Shown: positions 1-12,588, numbered from the stretch's first letter. The stretch: DNA of 64,000 bases from Fragilaria crotonensis (GCA_022925895.1 JAKSYS010000171.1:1-64000), one strand, 5' to 3'. A program made the numbers and translations. The notes: generated by a model from the sequence alone, not told the origin.

Positions 1-3000
1 TGATCCTTCAGTAACTCACGTATGTTCGCATCAAATCTTCCTATTCGCTGTCTCACTTCATCCGTGCCTTGTTCCAAGTTGGTCACGCGTTGTACAGTCG
101 TTCTCGAAACAATTCGGCCAGTGTTAGTCAAAATCCAATACGACATTAGATTACCAACCCGGTGAGACACACCGAGCCACCGACCGAAGCTGTTTTCCCG
201 ACTCAGCATTATCTTTGTACCAAACCCAATCGTAAAAACCAAAATCAAGATATCCGATATATCGGGTGTCTCCCGGTCACTTGCTCCATCGGCGTTCTCC
301 CCGCTAACGAAAAGTCGAGTTCGCAGTCAATGACATCGTTTCACACCCCATATAAATACCATAATCCCACAGTCGCTTTGGGACTCTACGCTTGACCATA
401 TGCTTGAACCACCTTCGCTTCACCTCCCGGATGACCGACTCCGCTCTATTCTGATTTGGTCTATAAGGCTCACTGAGATGATGATCGATGTCATACTTAC
501 GTACGATTTTCATAAACTCAGTCTTGGGCCCTGTTTGTTCCGCAGCGCCGTCAGATGTCAACCTTTCGGGCACGCCGTAATCCCGCACGAACTGTCGTAA
601 CGCTGACCCTGCCATCGCTTTCGTTTCCATAGGATACGCTTTCACAAATTGGGATTCGTTTGCGAATATCTGTATGCAAGTGTTGTTGGTGAGAGATTTA
701 TATTTCCCGAACAGTGTGTCAGTATAAAATTTCTGATTTCTCAGTTTGCGTTGTTGGTACATCAAGTCGGTACGATATCTCCGGCTGAGGGGCATAATTG
801 CCGATCGGACTCCCTTTTGAGTGGTAACCTGCAGTGTTTGTTTTGCTTGCTGGAGCCCGATGTTCCACCTTTCACTCAGATTCTCGCTCGTCACTTGGGG
901 ATGTCGATTGGAAGAGATAAACGTGCGCGCTGCTGGGATATCAACTTGCGTTGATCCGAGGTATCGTTGTTGATTCATCATTTCCGCCAACGCCTGCGAG
1001 CAGTACACTGATGATATCTGCGCTAACCCTGGTTCAACATCGGCTATCACTTCCGCCTCCACAGAGTGGGTCGACGCCAGCCGAACGGTCTGTGGATTCC
1101 AGTCTGAATCACATGTTAGGTGAATGTGAGGGCAATGGTCCAACTCCGATTGTGTCGGAGTCGCAGTTTCAAGGAAAATTATTGTACCGCTGATAGATAA
1201 TGGAATGGTGAGATCCTCGTGTGTGATCGAGATGGGTTCTGCGGTGTTGAAAGGATTGTCTGCGACATTCACACCTGAGTATCGCAATTGGTTAGGATTG
1301 AGCAAGGTATTTTGAAGTTTGTCACCGAACCAAAGTCCCTCATTCACTACCAGAATGTACGTCTGTCCACTTTCATGTGACGTCCATGCTGTCGCTCCGC
1401 TGATGATTGGCACATTCCGTTCTGGTGCGTAAATATCTGCATTATACGGGGTCACGTCACACCCGACCTGTAAAGATAATGGAATAAAATTTCTGCCCAG
1501 TGCGCACGTGTCGGCATGTGAGTCGAGTTCGCAGCGGGCAAAGTGAGTGGTTGTATTTCGCAAGGAGGATATGTTTCGATCGCTAGTTGGTGGCAGCTCG
1601 CGCCTCGCCGACGACTGATACGCTGCCACCTCGAGTCAGCCCGATTTGACCCTTTTGACGCTCTCCTTTCCACCAAAAGCATTACCAGCGTGATCGGATT
1701 TCTTCGGTGTGCTTGTATCGTTTTCCGAGGTCGTCTTCTCCGCATCCGCTGTCGCCGCTTTGATTGAGCTGATAATTGCAGTCGTTAGTTGCTTCGTGGA
1801 CATCTCAGCGATGCTACGCTTAGTCCCTCCTTGCTCTCCTTTTCGATCACGTTCCTTTCGAATCTTGTCACGTTCTTCGTACGACAATTTCTCCACTCCT
1901 CCTTGGAGTAGTATGCTGTCTTGTAATTTTCACTCTTGCCGGTACGGCCACCTCGACCACCACGGCCAGTACCACCGCTGCGACCACCACGGCCGCCTCT
2001 GCCACGTCCAAATCCACGGCCATTCCACCAGTGCTCGTATTCACGGCATTAATTTTTCTCGACAATTGATAGTCTGGGGTCTGTGAGACTTCAGAATTAA
2101 GATGGTTAGCAGCAACTGTGAATGTGACGCCAGTGGTGTTTAGTTGATACCTTAGCTGGGCAATTGCTGCCGTCAGCCCCGAGTTCTGAACTTTAGTCAG
2201 GAGTTCGTCAACTTTGGCACGCTCGGTCAATGGCCTCATTCTCCTCCTCAAATATAGTAAACATTCTCTGCAAGGAATCGAGAAATTTGTTGAATGGTAA
2301 CGCTCGCTCTGACTTGTAGTGAAGAGTTGTCTGAATTTCTTCGCATCTGCGATGCGACGTGTCGAATTGCCTTCACCAGCGTAGTGACGCAACGCAATCA
2401 TGTCACGCCGTCCATCTTGGTATTTCGCAATTCCCTAATCCAACTCTCGGTGTTTTCACCTTGCAAGAACCCGTGGAGAAGCTGGTGTACGCGCCTCGAG
2501 TCAGCAAGATAATATTGCCCGTCCAGCGGCGCGCGGTGTATCATCCGCTCGTTAAACGAAGAATACATCTCATCTTCCGCAGGGAACTCATTCTGACGCA
2601 CGATATATGACAATGGTACACCGTTGACTCCTGGGATGACCGACAAGTAATTGACAAAAGACTTTTCCACTCTGGCCATTTCCTCTCATCCTTGAACTTA
2701 CCAGGATCTGCTGCTTTGGCGTCGTAGCCACCAGATCGATATCGGACCCTGATCTGAGCCCGGCTCAGCGCCTCAAACAATATGGCTATGTCAAAATCCT
2801 CGTGGGAAGGGGTGTCGCCAGCTCGATAACAATCCTGAACCCAGTGCATGATGCCGGTGAGCTTTTTAGTACGCCCGAGTCAAAGACGATTCGTCCCTGA
2901 GCTTGGGTGCGCTTGCCGAACTCGGACGCCATGTCGGTGATATCCTTTTCCGTAAGGTAGCGGAAATCTTCAAACTGGTTAAGGCCTGCCTCCATAATCC

Positions 3001-3430
3001 ACACGTTCGGCTTCCAGATCAAAGCCAATTGTCTGCAAGACGAAGTTAACTCCATCAAGATTTTCCATAGTAAACTATATCACAAACGCATATCGTTGGA
3101 GGATACCCTCACCAACGACGAATCTGTGCACAGACATCACAGATCAAAGTCCGTCGCGAGTGATCAGCTCGCTAGTGACTTCCATTCGCTCACGCTGATT
3201 CGCTATTGTTGTCGGAGGATGCCCTCATCGTTCAACATATGCACATGGGCACCGGCGTCTGTGATTGATCGTCATCAATTTTATCCGGTATTCGCACGCA
3301 TGGCACAATCACCTCGGTGTTCGCATGCGCGACGTAAAAGGGATAATAAATCATAAAGCACATTTCACTCTCGGACCCTTCTTCGCACACACAATCTGTT
3401 CTAATATAATTTCGCTCACGCTGCGCATAT

Positions 3431-3444
3431 GGGTCTGATAAACC
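3431..3444 (-). other. Primer-binding-site-like motif
   Basis: The minus strand reads GGTTTATCAGACCC. The same 14 bases lie beside the 5' LTR of the second copia element (22359-22372). The position next to the LTR fits a tRNA primer site. It resembles, but does not exactly match, the initiator-Met tRNA sites used by copia elements. Confidence 0.55.
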
Positions 3445-3660
3445 GTGTAAATACCGTCATGAGGTCCGTGGTGCAACACTTACAAAAGAAGATAAAAGAG
3501 AAGATAGGTAAACACAAGGTAAATCGTAAAAATTATAAGATACGCTCCGTGCATTTCGGAACGATCGTATCCATCGCTAACACGTCTCTACGCTGACTCA
3601 CATACAAACGGCTAGTCAGCTACTGTGACATACAGCAACCGTAGCTAGCCCACTAGCGCA
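3445..3660 (-). repeat. Probable 5' LTR of the partial copia element
   Basis: The stretch lies directly outside the primer-site-like motif shared with the next element, where the 5' LTR is expected. Its length of roughly 215-220 bp would match the 226-bp LTR of the related element. The outer edge is not fixed, because the partner LTR is not in the window and a TIR element begins at about 3665. Confidence 0.4.
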
Positions 3661-3664
3661 CCAC

Positions 3665-5148
3665 AGTATGGCTGGATGCAGGAAAAAAGTGCTTTGGGTA
3701 GCCCTTCGTGGGTCTGGTATGATATATTTTTAGTCTATAACAAATTCAGTCTGCGGCACCAGTACAAAATAGGAATATCTCAGATGATCACAGACCACAC
3801 GGTACGCATACTACATCTTCACCTCGCCACAAACGTTTCATGCACTCGTGATGAACTTCAGATCAATGTAGAATTACATTGACAACCCAATAAAGGATTC
3901 TTCTAATAGGTGTGTAATTTATAGAACCAGGAAGCCGCAGAACGAATAATAATCGGCCGTAGTATCATCAGAATGCGGAACAGATATGTCACTTTCAACA
4001 AATTGTCTTCGGTGTAGACTGCATCCACTACTCAACCCCAATACCATATTCCACTTTCACGTTCCAGCGCTCTAGACTTTCTCGTTTCTCCCGAGTGTGC
4101 AGATGGACACCGCACCCGCCACATGGCGATTTATTCACGACCACATCCAGCAGTCATTTGAATCGGACATTATTCTCTCCGCTCCTCTGTGGGTGATGCC
4201 AACCTCCAATTGTGCACAGTCTGTAACTTGTGAGACTTGTTAGAGAAGCTGCCATGGGCTCTTGAATTGGGGTTGGTCTGGCTGCTTGGTTGTGGCGGAG
4301 CAGGCACTTGACTTGTTTGGATGGTTGGCGGTGCTGATGCCGCTCCGCCACCAGGTCGACGGTCTTTTTGCGACCCCGGCGATGTGCGTGTCCAAGATTT
4401 GCTACATTGTCGGCCTTGGTGACCAAAGAGGAAGTGACGCTCATCAGGAATGCGTTGAGGTACTCATCTACATTCGCGTATACACTGTTGAAGCACGGGA
4501 GGCGACTCTCACAAGTAAAAGAAATATCTCTGGACTCAATGATTGATAACGCAATATTGTTTGAAACCGCGAACAGGTTTTTGCCAAAGCTGCATATGAA
4601 TGCTTCACTTTTCAATGGCTCTTGGTAGAGGATGCCATGCAAACGGTAAATTGAAGTGCATTTCTGGTTGAACGGACTTGATTGCCATCATCTCTATCGA
4701 GGAGTATAACAAGAGACTCAACGATATCAATTTTGGTGAAGGTGTGTGACAATTTAAGTGTCAGAGGCTTCATTCCATTACTCTTGATACTGCATGAGAA
4801 AGCATTCTTGTCCACACCTCCCCTCCAATTGGTTTTAGTTCGAGGAGCAGATGTAACGACGGCTCAGTTTACAGGCCTCAGCACACGACAAGATAAATGT
4901 TGATCCGTTGCGTCTCCCGCGTGCACTGATATTGCTACTGCTCTTGGTGCCTTTGATGATGCTTTTGAGCTATCAGTGCACGCGGGAGACACAACGTAAC
5001 GCGAGATATGCGGTTGTCAATGTCGACAACAATGAAGTGTGTTGATTGACGAGTTAAGCAATTGTGTGTCGGCTCGAAACTAAATAAATAGCATACCAGT
5101 CCTACTGAGGCTACCCTAAATTCACAAAACGTGCATCCAGCCATACTT
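3665..5148. mobile_element. TIR DNA transposon, copy A (non-autonomous or decayed)
   Basis: The ends are imperfect inverted repeats of about 70 bp. Both arms begin AGTATGGCTGGATGCA and stay alignable further in, with shared blocks GGGTAGCC, CTGGTATG and TTTAGT. The same terminus (TATGGCTGGAT) bounds a second element at 48.8-50.7 kb, so this is a repeated family and not a chance palindrome. No clear target duplication is visible. Short minus-strand reading frames at 4154-4642 and 4612-4815 are not recognisable, and no intact transposase is present. A 26-bp hairpin lies near the right end. The superfamily is not identified. Confidence 0.6.
4906..4996. repeat. Near-perfect inverted repeat, 26-bp arms and 39-bp loop
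   Basis: The arm at 4906-4931 (CGTTGCGTCTCCCGCGTGCA and six more bases) is the reverse complement of 4971-4996 with one mismatch. It lies inside TIR element A, about 150 bp from its right end. It is far longer than expected by chance. It could be a subterminal structure of the transposon or a small nested palindrome. Confidence 0.8.
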
Positions 5149-5293
5149 GTTCAGTATCAGTCGGGCAAGTGGCACAACTTGGATACAATTCATTCATAAA
5201 GGCGTATCACACAAAACAGCAAACTTCAGACAATGCCATCGGTGAGCTGAAAATTCAAGGATATCGACAAGCAAAAGCCTCAAAGCAACAGCC

Positions 5294-6726
5294 ATGAAAG
5301 GTGCATCGCTCACAGCATTCTTCCTATCATTCTTGCCTCTCTGCACCGCAACTGGAGGTAATGCAGCTCACAGTACCACCAAAAAAAGTAAGTTGTTAAG
5401 CCACTACTGTACCTGTGGTAGCAGCACATCACCGCAAGCTCAGAGTGCAAGTCTCGTCTTGATCAAGACGGATGATTTGATCGTAAAGGAGCGCATTCAT
5501 TGCTTTTCTCTCACCATTGGTTACATCCTTTCTTCATGAAACAGTACCAGCCAGATGGCGGCCTTCGTGGCAGGAAAGTGAACGGCACAACAGGTTCGCA
5601 CCCACGCGTGGCGGGTATGGGCAAAGGAATGAGGAGCCATCATGGTGATTCCGGGAAAAGTGCTTCAATTCCTGTCCCATCGTCGACCAACGCTACAGCA
5701 GGACTCTTCGAAGGCGACATTGTTCCGGACTATGAGTCCATCATCCAGGCGTACGGACCAACAGTCGCTCAAGAACTCGAGGACAAGGGACTTATCGTAA
5801 AAGGCAACTCCACGGATAGACAAGCTGATGTCAACAGGCGCTGGACTACCAGAGTGAACGGAGTTGTGCAAGTCCCATACGCATTTTCCGGTCAACACAA
5901 TGCTAACGCAGTTGCGGTCATAGAGAATGCCCTTAGAGATCTCAGTGATCGGAGCAAAGTGGTCAAGTTCGTTCGTCGTACTTCAGAGATCAACTATATT
6001 ATTGTTATAAGCGGAGCCGGTTGTTGGTCGTACGTAGGAAAGCAAGGCGGTCGGCAACAGTTGAGTTTACAATCCAACGGATGTGTCACTCATGGAATCG
6101 TCCAACACGAGTTTCTTCATGCTCTGGGATTCGAACACGAACAAAGCCGCCCTGATCGAGATAACTTTGTCAAGATCAACTTTCAAAATGTTGATCCACA
6201 AAAGATTCACAACTTCGATAAGCGACTCGCCTCTAACAATCTCGGAAGTCCATACGACTATGGTTCGGTGATGCACTATGCCAAGAAAGATTTTACATTC
6301 AACGGACGCGATACGATCACAGCCCCGCAAGCCATTGGACAGCGAACCGCAGCTGACGCGGAAGACATACGCCAGGTGGTTTTGTTGTACCAGTGTGTCA
6401 GTGGAGCTCGGTCGCTCAGCCAATACCTTGCTAATCCCTGCACCTCGGATTGTCAATGCTGGGAAGGTGCTTCCGAATGTAACGGGAACAACAATGCTTG
6501 CCAAGCAGATTTGGTTTGCAATGCTTATGACCAATGCGCTATTCCTGTCGTTTCTCCTGTTGCTCCTGTTGCTCCTTTCGCTCCTGTTGCTCCTTTCGCT
6601 CCTGTTGCTCCTTTTGCTCCTATTGGAACTCCCATTGGTTCTCCGGTTGGAGCTCCAATTGGTTATCCTGTTGGAACTCCAGTTGGTTCTCCTGTTGGAA
6701 CACCAGTTGGCTCTCCATCTTTTTAG
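5294..6726 (+). CDS. Secreted astacin-family zinc metalloprotease with Pro-Val-Gly repeat tail
   Basis: Astacins are secreted endopeptidases. Exon 1 (5294-5387) encodes a signal peptide (MKGASLTAFFLSFLPL). An intron with donor GTAAGT at 5388 follows. The usual acceptor (CAG at 5542-5544) does not keep frame, but the next AG, ending at 5554, does, giving a 421-aa product with exon 2 at 5555-6726. The catalytic domain carries HEFLHALGFEHE (first His about residue 216) and the Met-turn SVMHY (Met about 271), whose Tyr is the astacin-type fifth zinc ligand. A Cys-rich module (NPCTSDCQCWEG...CNAYDQC) follows, then a proline-rich tail of VAPFAP and TPVGSPVG units. A TAG ends the frame at 6724-6726, yet it stays open for 69 more codons. 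It is a paralogue of the broken gene at 22.8-24.5 kb and shares its leader with the repeat protein at 43.4-45.7 kb. Confidence 0.88.
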
Positions 6727-6936
6727 CCGGTTGGCTTTTTTCCTTTTGGCGGTCCAGTCGGTTCTGCTTCAACGGCTAGCGACCTCTACTCCATTCCAGA
6801 GCTGCTTGGGATAGAGCGGAAATGGCTCGGCGTTCTGAAAGCAAACGACAACGCTCTTGTCATCTGCTCCGCCACCTCTCAGATCGATAACTGCTCTCGC
6901 AAGGAGTTGTCCTTTTCAGACAATGTACTCGTATAA
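6727..6936 (+). other. In-frame continuation of the astacin reading frame after TAG
   Basis: Immediately after the TAG, the same frame continues the Pro-Val-Gly repeat (PVGFFPFGGPVGS) and then gives a non-repetitive, Cys-containing segment (including DNALVICSATSQIDNC) up to a TAA at 6934-6936. The continued repeat shows that the ancestral protein extended at least this far. The TAG is therefore a recent nonsense change, a readthrough stop or a sequence error. Confidence 0.6.
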
Positions 6937-7440
6937 TCAAGTGGATTAAGTTAATCGTTGCGTTAATAACCAATCTACTTCACCAGGCGCAAGGTGACAT
7001 CATACACGTCAGATTTGAAGTCAATTAGCAACTATCGTGTGCTGGGAGGCCAATCCCAATGCATACCTTGGCCCTTTGAGAGGCCTTACGCAACGGGAAA
7101 AAGGAGATCGATTGCGTTGAGCGCCGTTGTGTCAGCAGCGATCGGTTGCTTGTCCGATGTTACGCTTCCCCAGGAGCCAATTAAGGTTCTCGTGTAATTC
7201 TGGTTTGCCAATTACACTACAATACTAGTCAAGCCGTTTTTGGAGTGCATTATAAGGTTCCCGCTAGAGTGCGCAGCTTACAACTCAATTGGCGTTGGAC
7301 TTACAAATGGCGTACAGAAGTGCTCAAAATGCTGCCCATTGAGCTTGGCAGACGACGATACCAGACCAGTTGAGCCTTTTTTCATAATCAAAAAGTAATC
7401 CCTTACCTTGTTTCTTACTTCATAACAGTGAATCGAACCT
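6937..7440. other. Non-coding stretch left of the second copia element
   Basis: I see no supported gene here. The final bases ACCT directly precede the LTR and are repeated after the far LTR at 22598-22601, consistent with a short target duplication. Confidence 0.5.
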
Positions 7441-7666
7441 CAAATAAATGTAGCTGCAGTAATAAAGGAGATAGAGATGAAACTTACAAAGGTACTACTC
7501 GAAATGGTTATAAAAGAATTGTGTGTACACTATGAATCGAATTCGTATCATACATCATACATCATGCACTACTGAACGTGCAATCGTGGTTGAGCACCGG
7601 ATTTCACAGATGCGAAGACGTACAGTAGACTCATGGGACAGTAGATATCCTAACGGATTTTACTTG
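7441..7666 (-). repeat. 3' LTR of second copia element (226 bp)
   Basis: It is identical to 22372-22597 except for one base. Its inner edge abuts the purine-rich tract expected for plus-strand priming. The termini do not show the usual TG...CA: on the plus strand the repeat runs CAAATAAATG to TTTTACTTG. Confidence 0.92.
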
Positions 7667-9519
7667 GTCCCCTCGAATTACGGCACCATGACTAGCATGG
7701 CCGCAATTCGTCAAAATCAATACGTCCATTCTCCAAATAGAAATCTCGTTTGGCAACCGGTAACCTCTTCGTGAAGCAATCAGCCAAATTGTAATCCGTT
7801 CTTACGTGCGCAACGGAAATAATCCCGCAGCAGCTGACCATCGACAGAAATGGTAAGCTACAGATGAATGTTTCTTATTGAGCGTCGATTCCACATTAGA
7901 AGTATTTTTGACGACACTCTCATTATCACAGAACACATGCGTTGGTTCGCCTTTTGGCATTGGGACACCAAAACACCTCAGCTTAAACCGCAAATGTTCA
8001 ATCGCTTCGAGACATGCTTTCATCGCAATAAATTCTGCCGAAAAGGCACTCGTTTCCACCGTTTGTTGCTTCTTACTATACCAGACAATAGGAGCGCGAT
8101 TCAAGAACAAGATATATCCCGTATGCGATCGACGCGTTACCTTGTTTGCACCATGAGATGCATCAACGTAAGCAGTTGTCGTCACACTCCGGCCACGCGG
8201 CACTGGCATGCGATGAGGCATGGCTTCCTCAGCATCACGATAAATCTCTGCAAAGTCTTCCTTCCTTGTTCTAAAGTCGCCATAATCAATTACCGGAAGC
8301 TCTGGTGAAAGATAGATCGTCACCTTGGCATGGCGATTCAGATATCCAAAGACATGCAACAGTTGCTCCATGTGGCCTTCTCGCGGGTTGGCCTGATACT
8401 GTGATAACAAGGACACTTCCAACAGGATGTCCACTCGTCCAATCTCAGTGGCCCATCGAAGGATACCTATGAGTTCTTGGTAAAAGTAGTGTCTCGATCG
8501 TTAAGTTCTTCGGTGGCGTCCAATTCTGGGATATACGACGCGGACATAGGTGTTTCGACATGCTTGGTTGGTAATTTTCGCGACGTACCCTTAATTGCCT
8601 CCTGTACATTCTTGATAGAAGCTTTAACATAATCATGGCTCGACACCGTCCAACACTTTTTCCATTTAGAAACTTCTCTTGCAATTTTGCTCCGAGATAA
8701 AACTCAGGAAGTTGAACTTTGTCATTCTTGAACTTGAATGTAGTCTGAACATCATTCATGATTGCTTCGGCATTACAGGAAATTGCCAAAATATCATCGA
8801 CATACATGAGCACGTATTCATAGTACGACTCACCGTCATTCTTCGTCGCAGCTCGTAGCCACACATCAGGGTCAGCAAGCGTGGACTGAAACCCAAGTTC
8901 CACTAGTTTCTCTGCCATGAACGCACGGAAACTGAAACTTGCCGATTTCAATCCATAAAGAGCCTTCACCACCAAAAGACCTTTCCTTCATCCGGACCAA
9001 ACTCGGGTCCAGCAACCATCCAACACTTTTCTTTATTCGGTGCGGTAAGAAAGGCATTTTGTACATCAGCTCCAAGAACGTTTAACTCGTTAAGGGCAGC
9101 AATGGTGAGTAAGATTCGTACCGAATCTCGCGACACAACTGTACTGTATGTTACTGACGCAGGTGCTCCTGTCTTGTGCCCGTCTGCACAGTACCTTGCC
9201 TTGCGTCTAAAGTTCTCACCGAGCTTGACGTCGAAAACAAGGTGGCCCGTAATTTGCGTGTACCCAATCAGAGTACTCGGGTCACCATCAAATTCTTCGA
9301 ATGCGACGCGAACATTGTTCATCTCGAGTTTGACTGCGTCCATCCAAAGGCTATTGTTGTTTTCTCTATCAATTTCGATTGCTTCCTTAATACTCTTTGG
9401 TACACGTACTCCGTACTTATGCGTACGAGCCCAATACTTCGATTTCGCTTTGACCTTTTGTAGGATGCGTTTCTGCTTTTTCAACACATAATCGATCCAC
9501 CATGCGAAAGCAGGTTCAT

Positions 9520-9670
9520 CACTGATCCCTCTATCGACCGCATAGAGAGCTAGTTCAACGGGGTAAGACTCTTTAAAGTCCTTCATTGCAACCCAATCCG
9601 TAGATCCATCCTTCCACTGGATGAGCAATTCCCAGCCTCGCGTGGTTTGTTTTCGTCGTGTAACGCCGTA
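9520..9670 (-). other. Chromodomain-like segment within the copia element
   Basis: Between the integrase and reverse transcriptase regions the translation shows WELLIQWKDGSTDWVAMKDF, followed by acidic and hydrophobic residues. This matches the chromodomain pattern of an aromatic beta-strand, W-K-x-G/D, a second Trp and a following helix. Chromodomains are best known from Ty3/gypsy chromoviruses, where they bias integration to particular chromatin. Identification is by pattern only. Confidence 0.5.
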
Positions 9671-12417
9671 CTGATTGACATAGGTCCCCTGGCTTTTTGG
9701 AATTGCCTCCGAGGTAATGCGATGATCTAGGATCTCCTCCAGCATCATTTGTCGGTGACCTTCTTCGTCAACCTGAGCAATCAAATTCTCCGCTATGATG
9801 TTGGCGGTAAGTTCCTCAACGTTCCCGTCGACGAACTCGACTTCGTACGCTCGCGAGTCCAATAGGGGATTACTGCTTGCTGTTCCAACGGGATTCCCCT
9901 CATCATCTCTGAGACGTTTCGTTACGCGTGCGTGTATCATCGTCCCATCATCGCCTCGGGAAGTGCCAATTCCATGCCAAGGTAATGATCAGGTTCCACC
10001 TCTGTCATTCGAATCACCTCGTTCTCTTCATCTTCGGCATGTGGCAAAGTCCCGTCATCAATTACTCGTGAATTCTGCAAAGAACTCCTCGTCTTCATTC
10101 TCGTGATCGATGATCTTGCTTGGTTCCACATCCTTCAACGTGTTCATAATGTCCGCTGATTTAGCCTCGAAAGCAAATCTTACTTTTGTTTCATACTCCG
10201 ACATCCGTTGTTTCATTTCGTCAGTGCTCCGTTCGTCGTTGGTTAATCGTTGTACCGTAGTGGCTGAAACCGGGATCGCACTTTCCGGAAGGATCCAGTA
10301 GGACATCATGCGACCCACACGGTGAGACACACCAAGCCATCTGCCAAGTTGTACATCTCCCAGACCCGCATTACTGCGGAAAGTCACCCAATCGTAAAAC
10401 TCAAAGTCTAAATACTCTGATATATCGGGTGTCTCACCCGTAATGATCTCTAAAGGGTTCGGCCTTCCGCGTACTTCGAAAAGTTGGCGCACAAGTTCTC
10501 GGTCTCGCAAACCCACACAAAACCATAGTCCCAAAGTCTCGGGGGTACTTTTTTCTTCAGCATAATACGGTACCACCTCTTTTTGACTTCATGGATACTC
10601 TGCTCTGCCGGGTTCTCATTTGGGCGTCGAGGACCTGACACATGATATTTTATTTCGTAACGCCTAATTGCGTCCATGAAACGCGTCTTCGGACCGGTTT
10701 GTACGGAAGCACCATCGAATGTCAGATGTGCTGGTACTCCAAAATCTCCAATGAATTGCGTCAGGGTATCTCCAACGTGATTACCATCAACTTTGATCAT
10801 AGGGTAGGCAACCTTGAATCCGCACTTGTGTGAATATATTTGGCAACCTACGTTGGCACGAAGGGACTTGAACTTCCCATACGCTGTATCTGTGGCGAAT
10901 TTGCCCGACAATCGCTTGACTCCGAACACACGATCCGCCCGATAGCGCCTTCCGATTGGTAAGATTGCGGATCGGACGCCACGTTGCGTCGTGACCCTCA
11001 GAGTACGTTGAGCTCTCTTGGGGCCGATACCAAACCGATCTGCCAACAATTCCGCCGAAACCTTAACATGTCGCTCGGTGCTGACGAAAGTGCGGCGAGA
11101 TGGAATGTCTTGGTGTTCATAAGTAATCGAGTCAACTTCTGGAATGTGTCTTGAGCGTGGAAGATGACCGACCTGCACAAGGGATGGATCAACCGAATGT
11201 AAAAGGGCATCATCTGAACTTGCTTCCAAATACTCATACATCAACGGAAAGGAAGCAGATGCAGACGGCAATGATCTTTTCCATGGTGCAGTTCCGCCTT
11301 GATTCATCTCTTGTAGCATGGTGACTTGTGAAGGATCCCAAGGGGAAGGACTCGTCACGTGCAATGGGTACATTCCGCCAATTCGGTGACGGTTGGGACT
11401 CGGGAACGAAAGTAAATCTTGGTTCCCGAAGTGCAAAGGGGAATAGATAAGTCGTTGTCCACTTCGATAGATAGAGGACGTGCTTGGTCATAAGGATTAT
11501 CCCAAAACGGTATACCATAGGCTCGTAATTGGTTGGGATTAATTAAGGAATGGTCGAGTGAATTGCCGTAGTACAAGGACTCATTGAACACCAAAATGAA
11601 AGTTTGGCCAGACGCAGGATCATCATAGGCAGTTGCGCCAATGACGATCGGGACATTCTCGAGTGGCTTGATCGAGGAATCGTACGCGTATACATCCGCA
11701 GTACGATAAGTGGCTTGAAGGACAATAAAATTTTTGCCAAGACAACAAGTATCCGCATTAGAGTCGCATTCGTTGTGAGCTGCCGTGTTGACAGGTGGGT
11801 CATCGAAAGCGGAACGAATTAAATGCGTGGAAGACGCAACGTGGCGGTATGAAGTGACAGCTGCAATGCGGCGGTCTTGACGGATGTGAGCTTGCTCGTT
11901 CCGCCCACCCATGACGGACTGTCCAGTCGTGATTTGGCTAACCTGACTGCGCTGTGAGACTGAAACGCTGTCGACAGGTGGCGAGACTTGTAATGGAGTC
12001 GCCTGAGTGCGAAGTTCTTGGACCTCGGCCCGATTACGGCGCTGTTCATTAAATGCTGCGCGTTCCTGGCGAAGCGTTTCCTTATCTTCTGGCTTGAACT
12101 TGAGATAAACGTGACGTGGGAAACTGAAAGAGGCATGGTACTCAATTTGAGACCCGTCGGTGAGTGTAATAATGCGGCTATCGTTGCGAGTCTTCTGAAT
12201 ATTGCCGCGCCCACCCCGACCCGAGCCTCGTCCGCCTCGTCCACCACGACCATAGCCACCACGACTGGTGGATTGTCCCCTCGAACCGCGACCCGCATGA
12301 ATTTGGTTGATGTTGCGCCTGATACGATTCTGAGCCGCCCCCATCTGGGGCGGGTGTTTCTGATTAACCATATTGCGAAATAACGACAGAGCTTGCTCAT
12401 ACGTCATGGTCATCGGA

Positions 12418-12432
12418 ACACGAGACAATTCT
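12418..12432. repeat. Target-site duplication of the LINE, left copy
   Basis: ACACGAGACAATTCT is repeated exactly at 21177-21191. The flanking bases differ outside these 15 positions. Confidence 0.9.
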
Positions 12433-12588
12433 AATAATAATAAAAGAACTAATTATCGGGTTATCACCACGCAAAAACCTTCCGGGATTCGCCGTGTACC
12501 CCGCTCCGGCAGATTCACTTCTGCGAGAGCTCTAAACACATACCGAGCAGAAGCTGTCGTACATTGACACCGCGCCACTGTAGGTTAA

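Larger units (their letters stand above)
1..3660 (-). mobile_element. Ty1/copia (CoDi-like) LTR retrotransposon, partial, cut by window edge
   Basis: This is a fossil copia-type element read on the minus strand; its reverse transcriptase half lies beyond position 1. Parts, from 5' to 3' of the element: an LTR near 3445-3660, a primer-site-like motif at 3431-3444, a Gag region about 3060-1870 with a Gly/Arg-rich stretch near 1990-1940, an aspartic-protease region near 1520 (core DSHADTCALG), and an integrase region about 1000-310 (SDGAAEQTGPKT, then YRPNQNRAE). The protease core and integrase resemble those of the element at 7.4-22.6 kb, so both belong to one lineage. It is broken, with about four or five interruptions of the reading frame visible. 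Age cannot be judged because the partner LTR is outside the window. Confidence 0.85.

Noticed and set aside
3431-3444. The primer-site motif read as part of a tRNA anticodon arm with a GAU anticodon
   Set aside because: The three- to four-pair stem can be drawn, but the D-arm spacing upstream does not fit a tRNA.
4154-4642. 162-codon frame in TIR element A as a transposase
   Set aside because: No catalytic motif or domain pattern could be seen. It is left as an unassigned part of the element.
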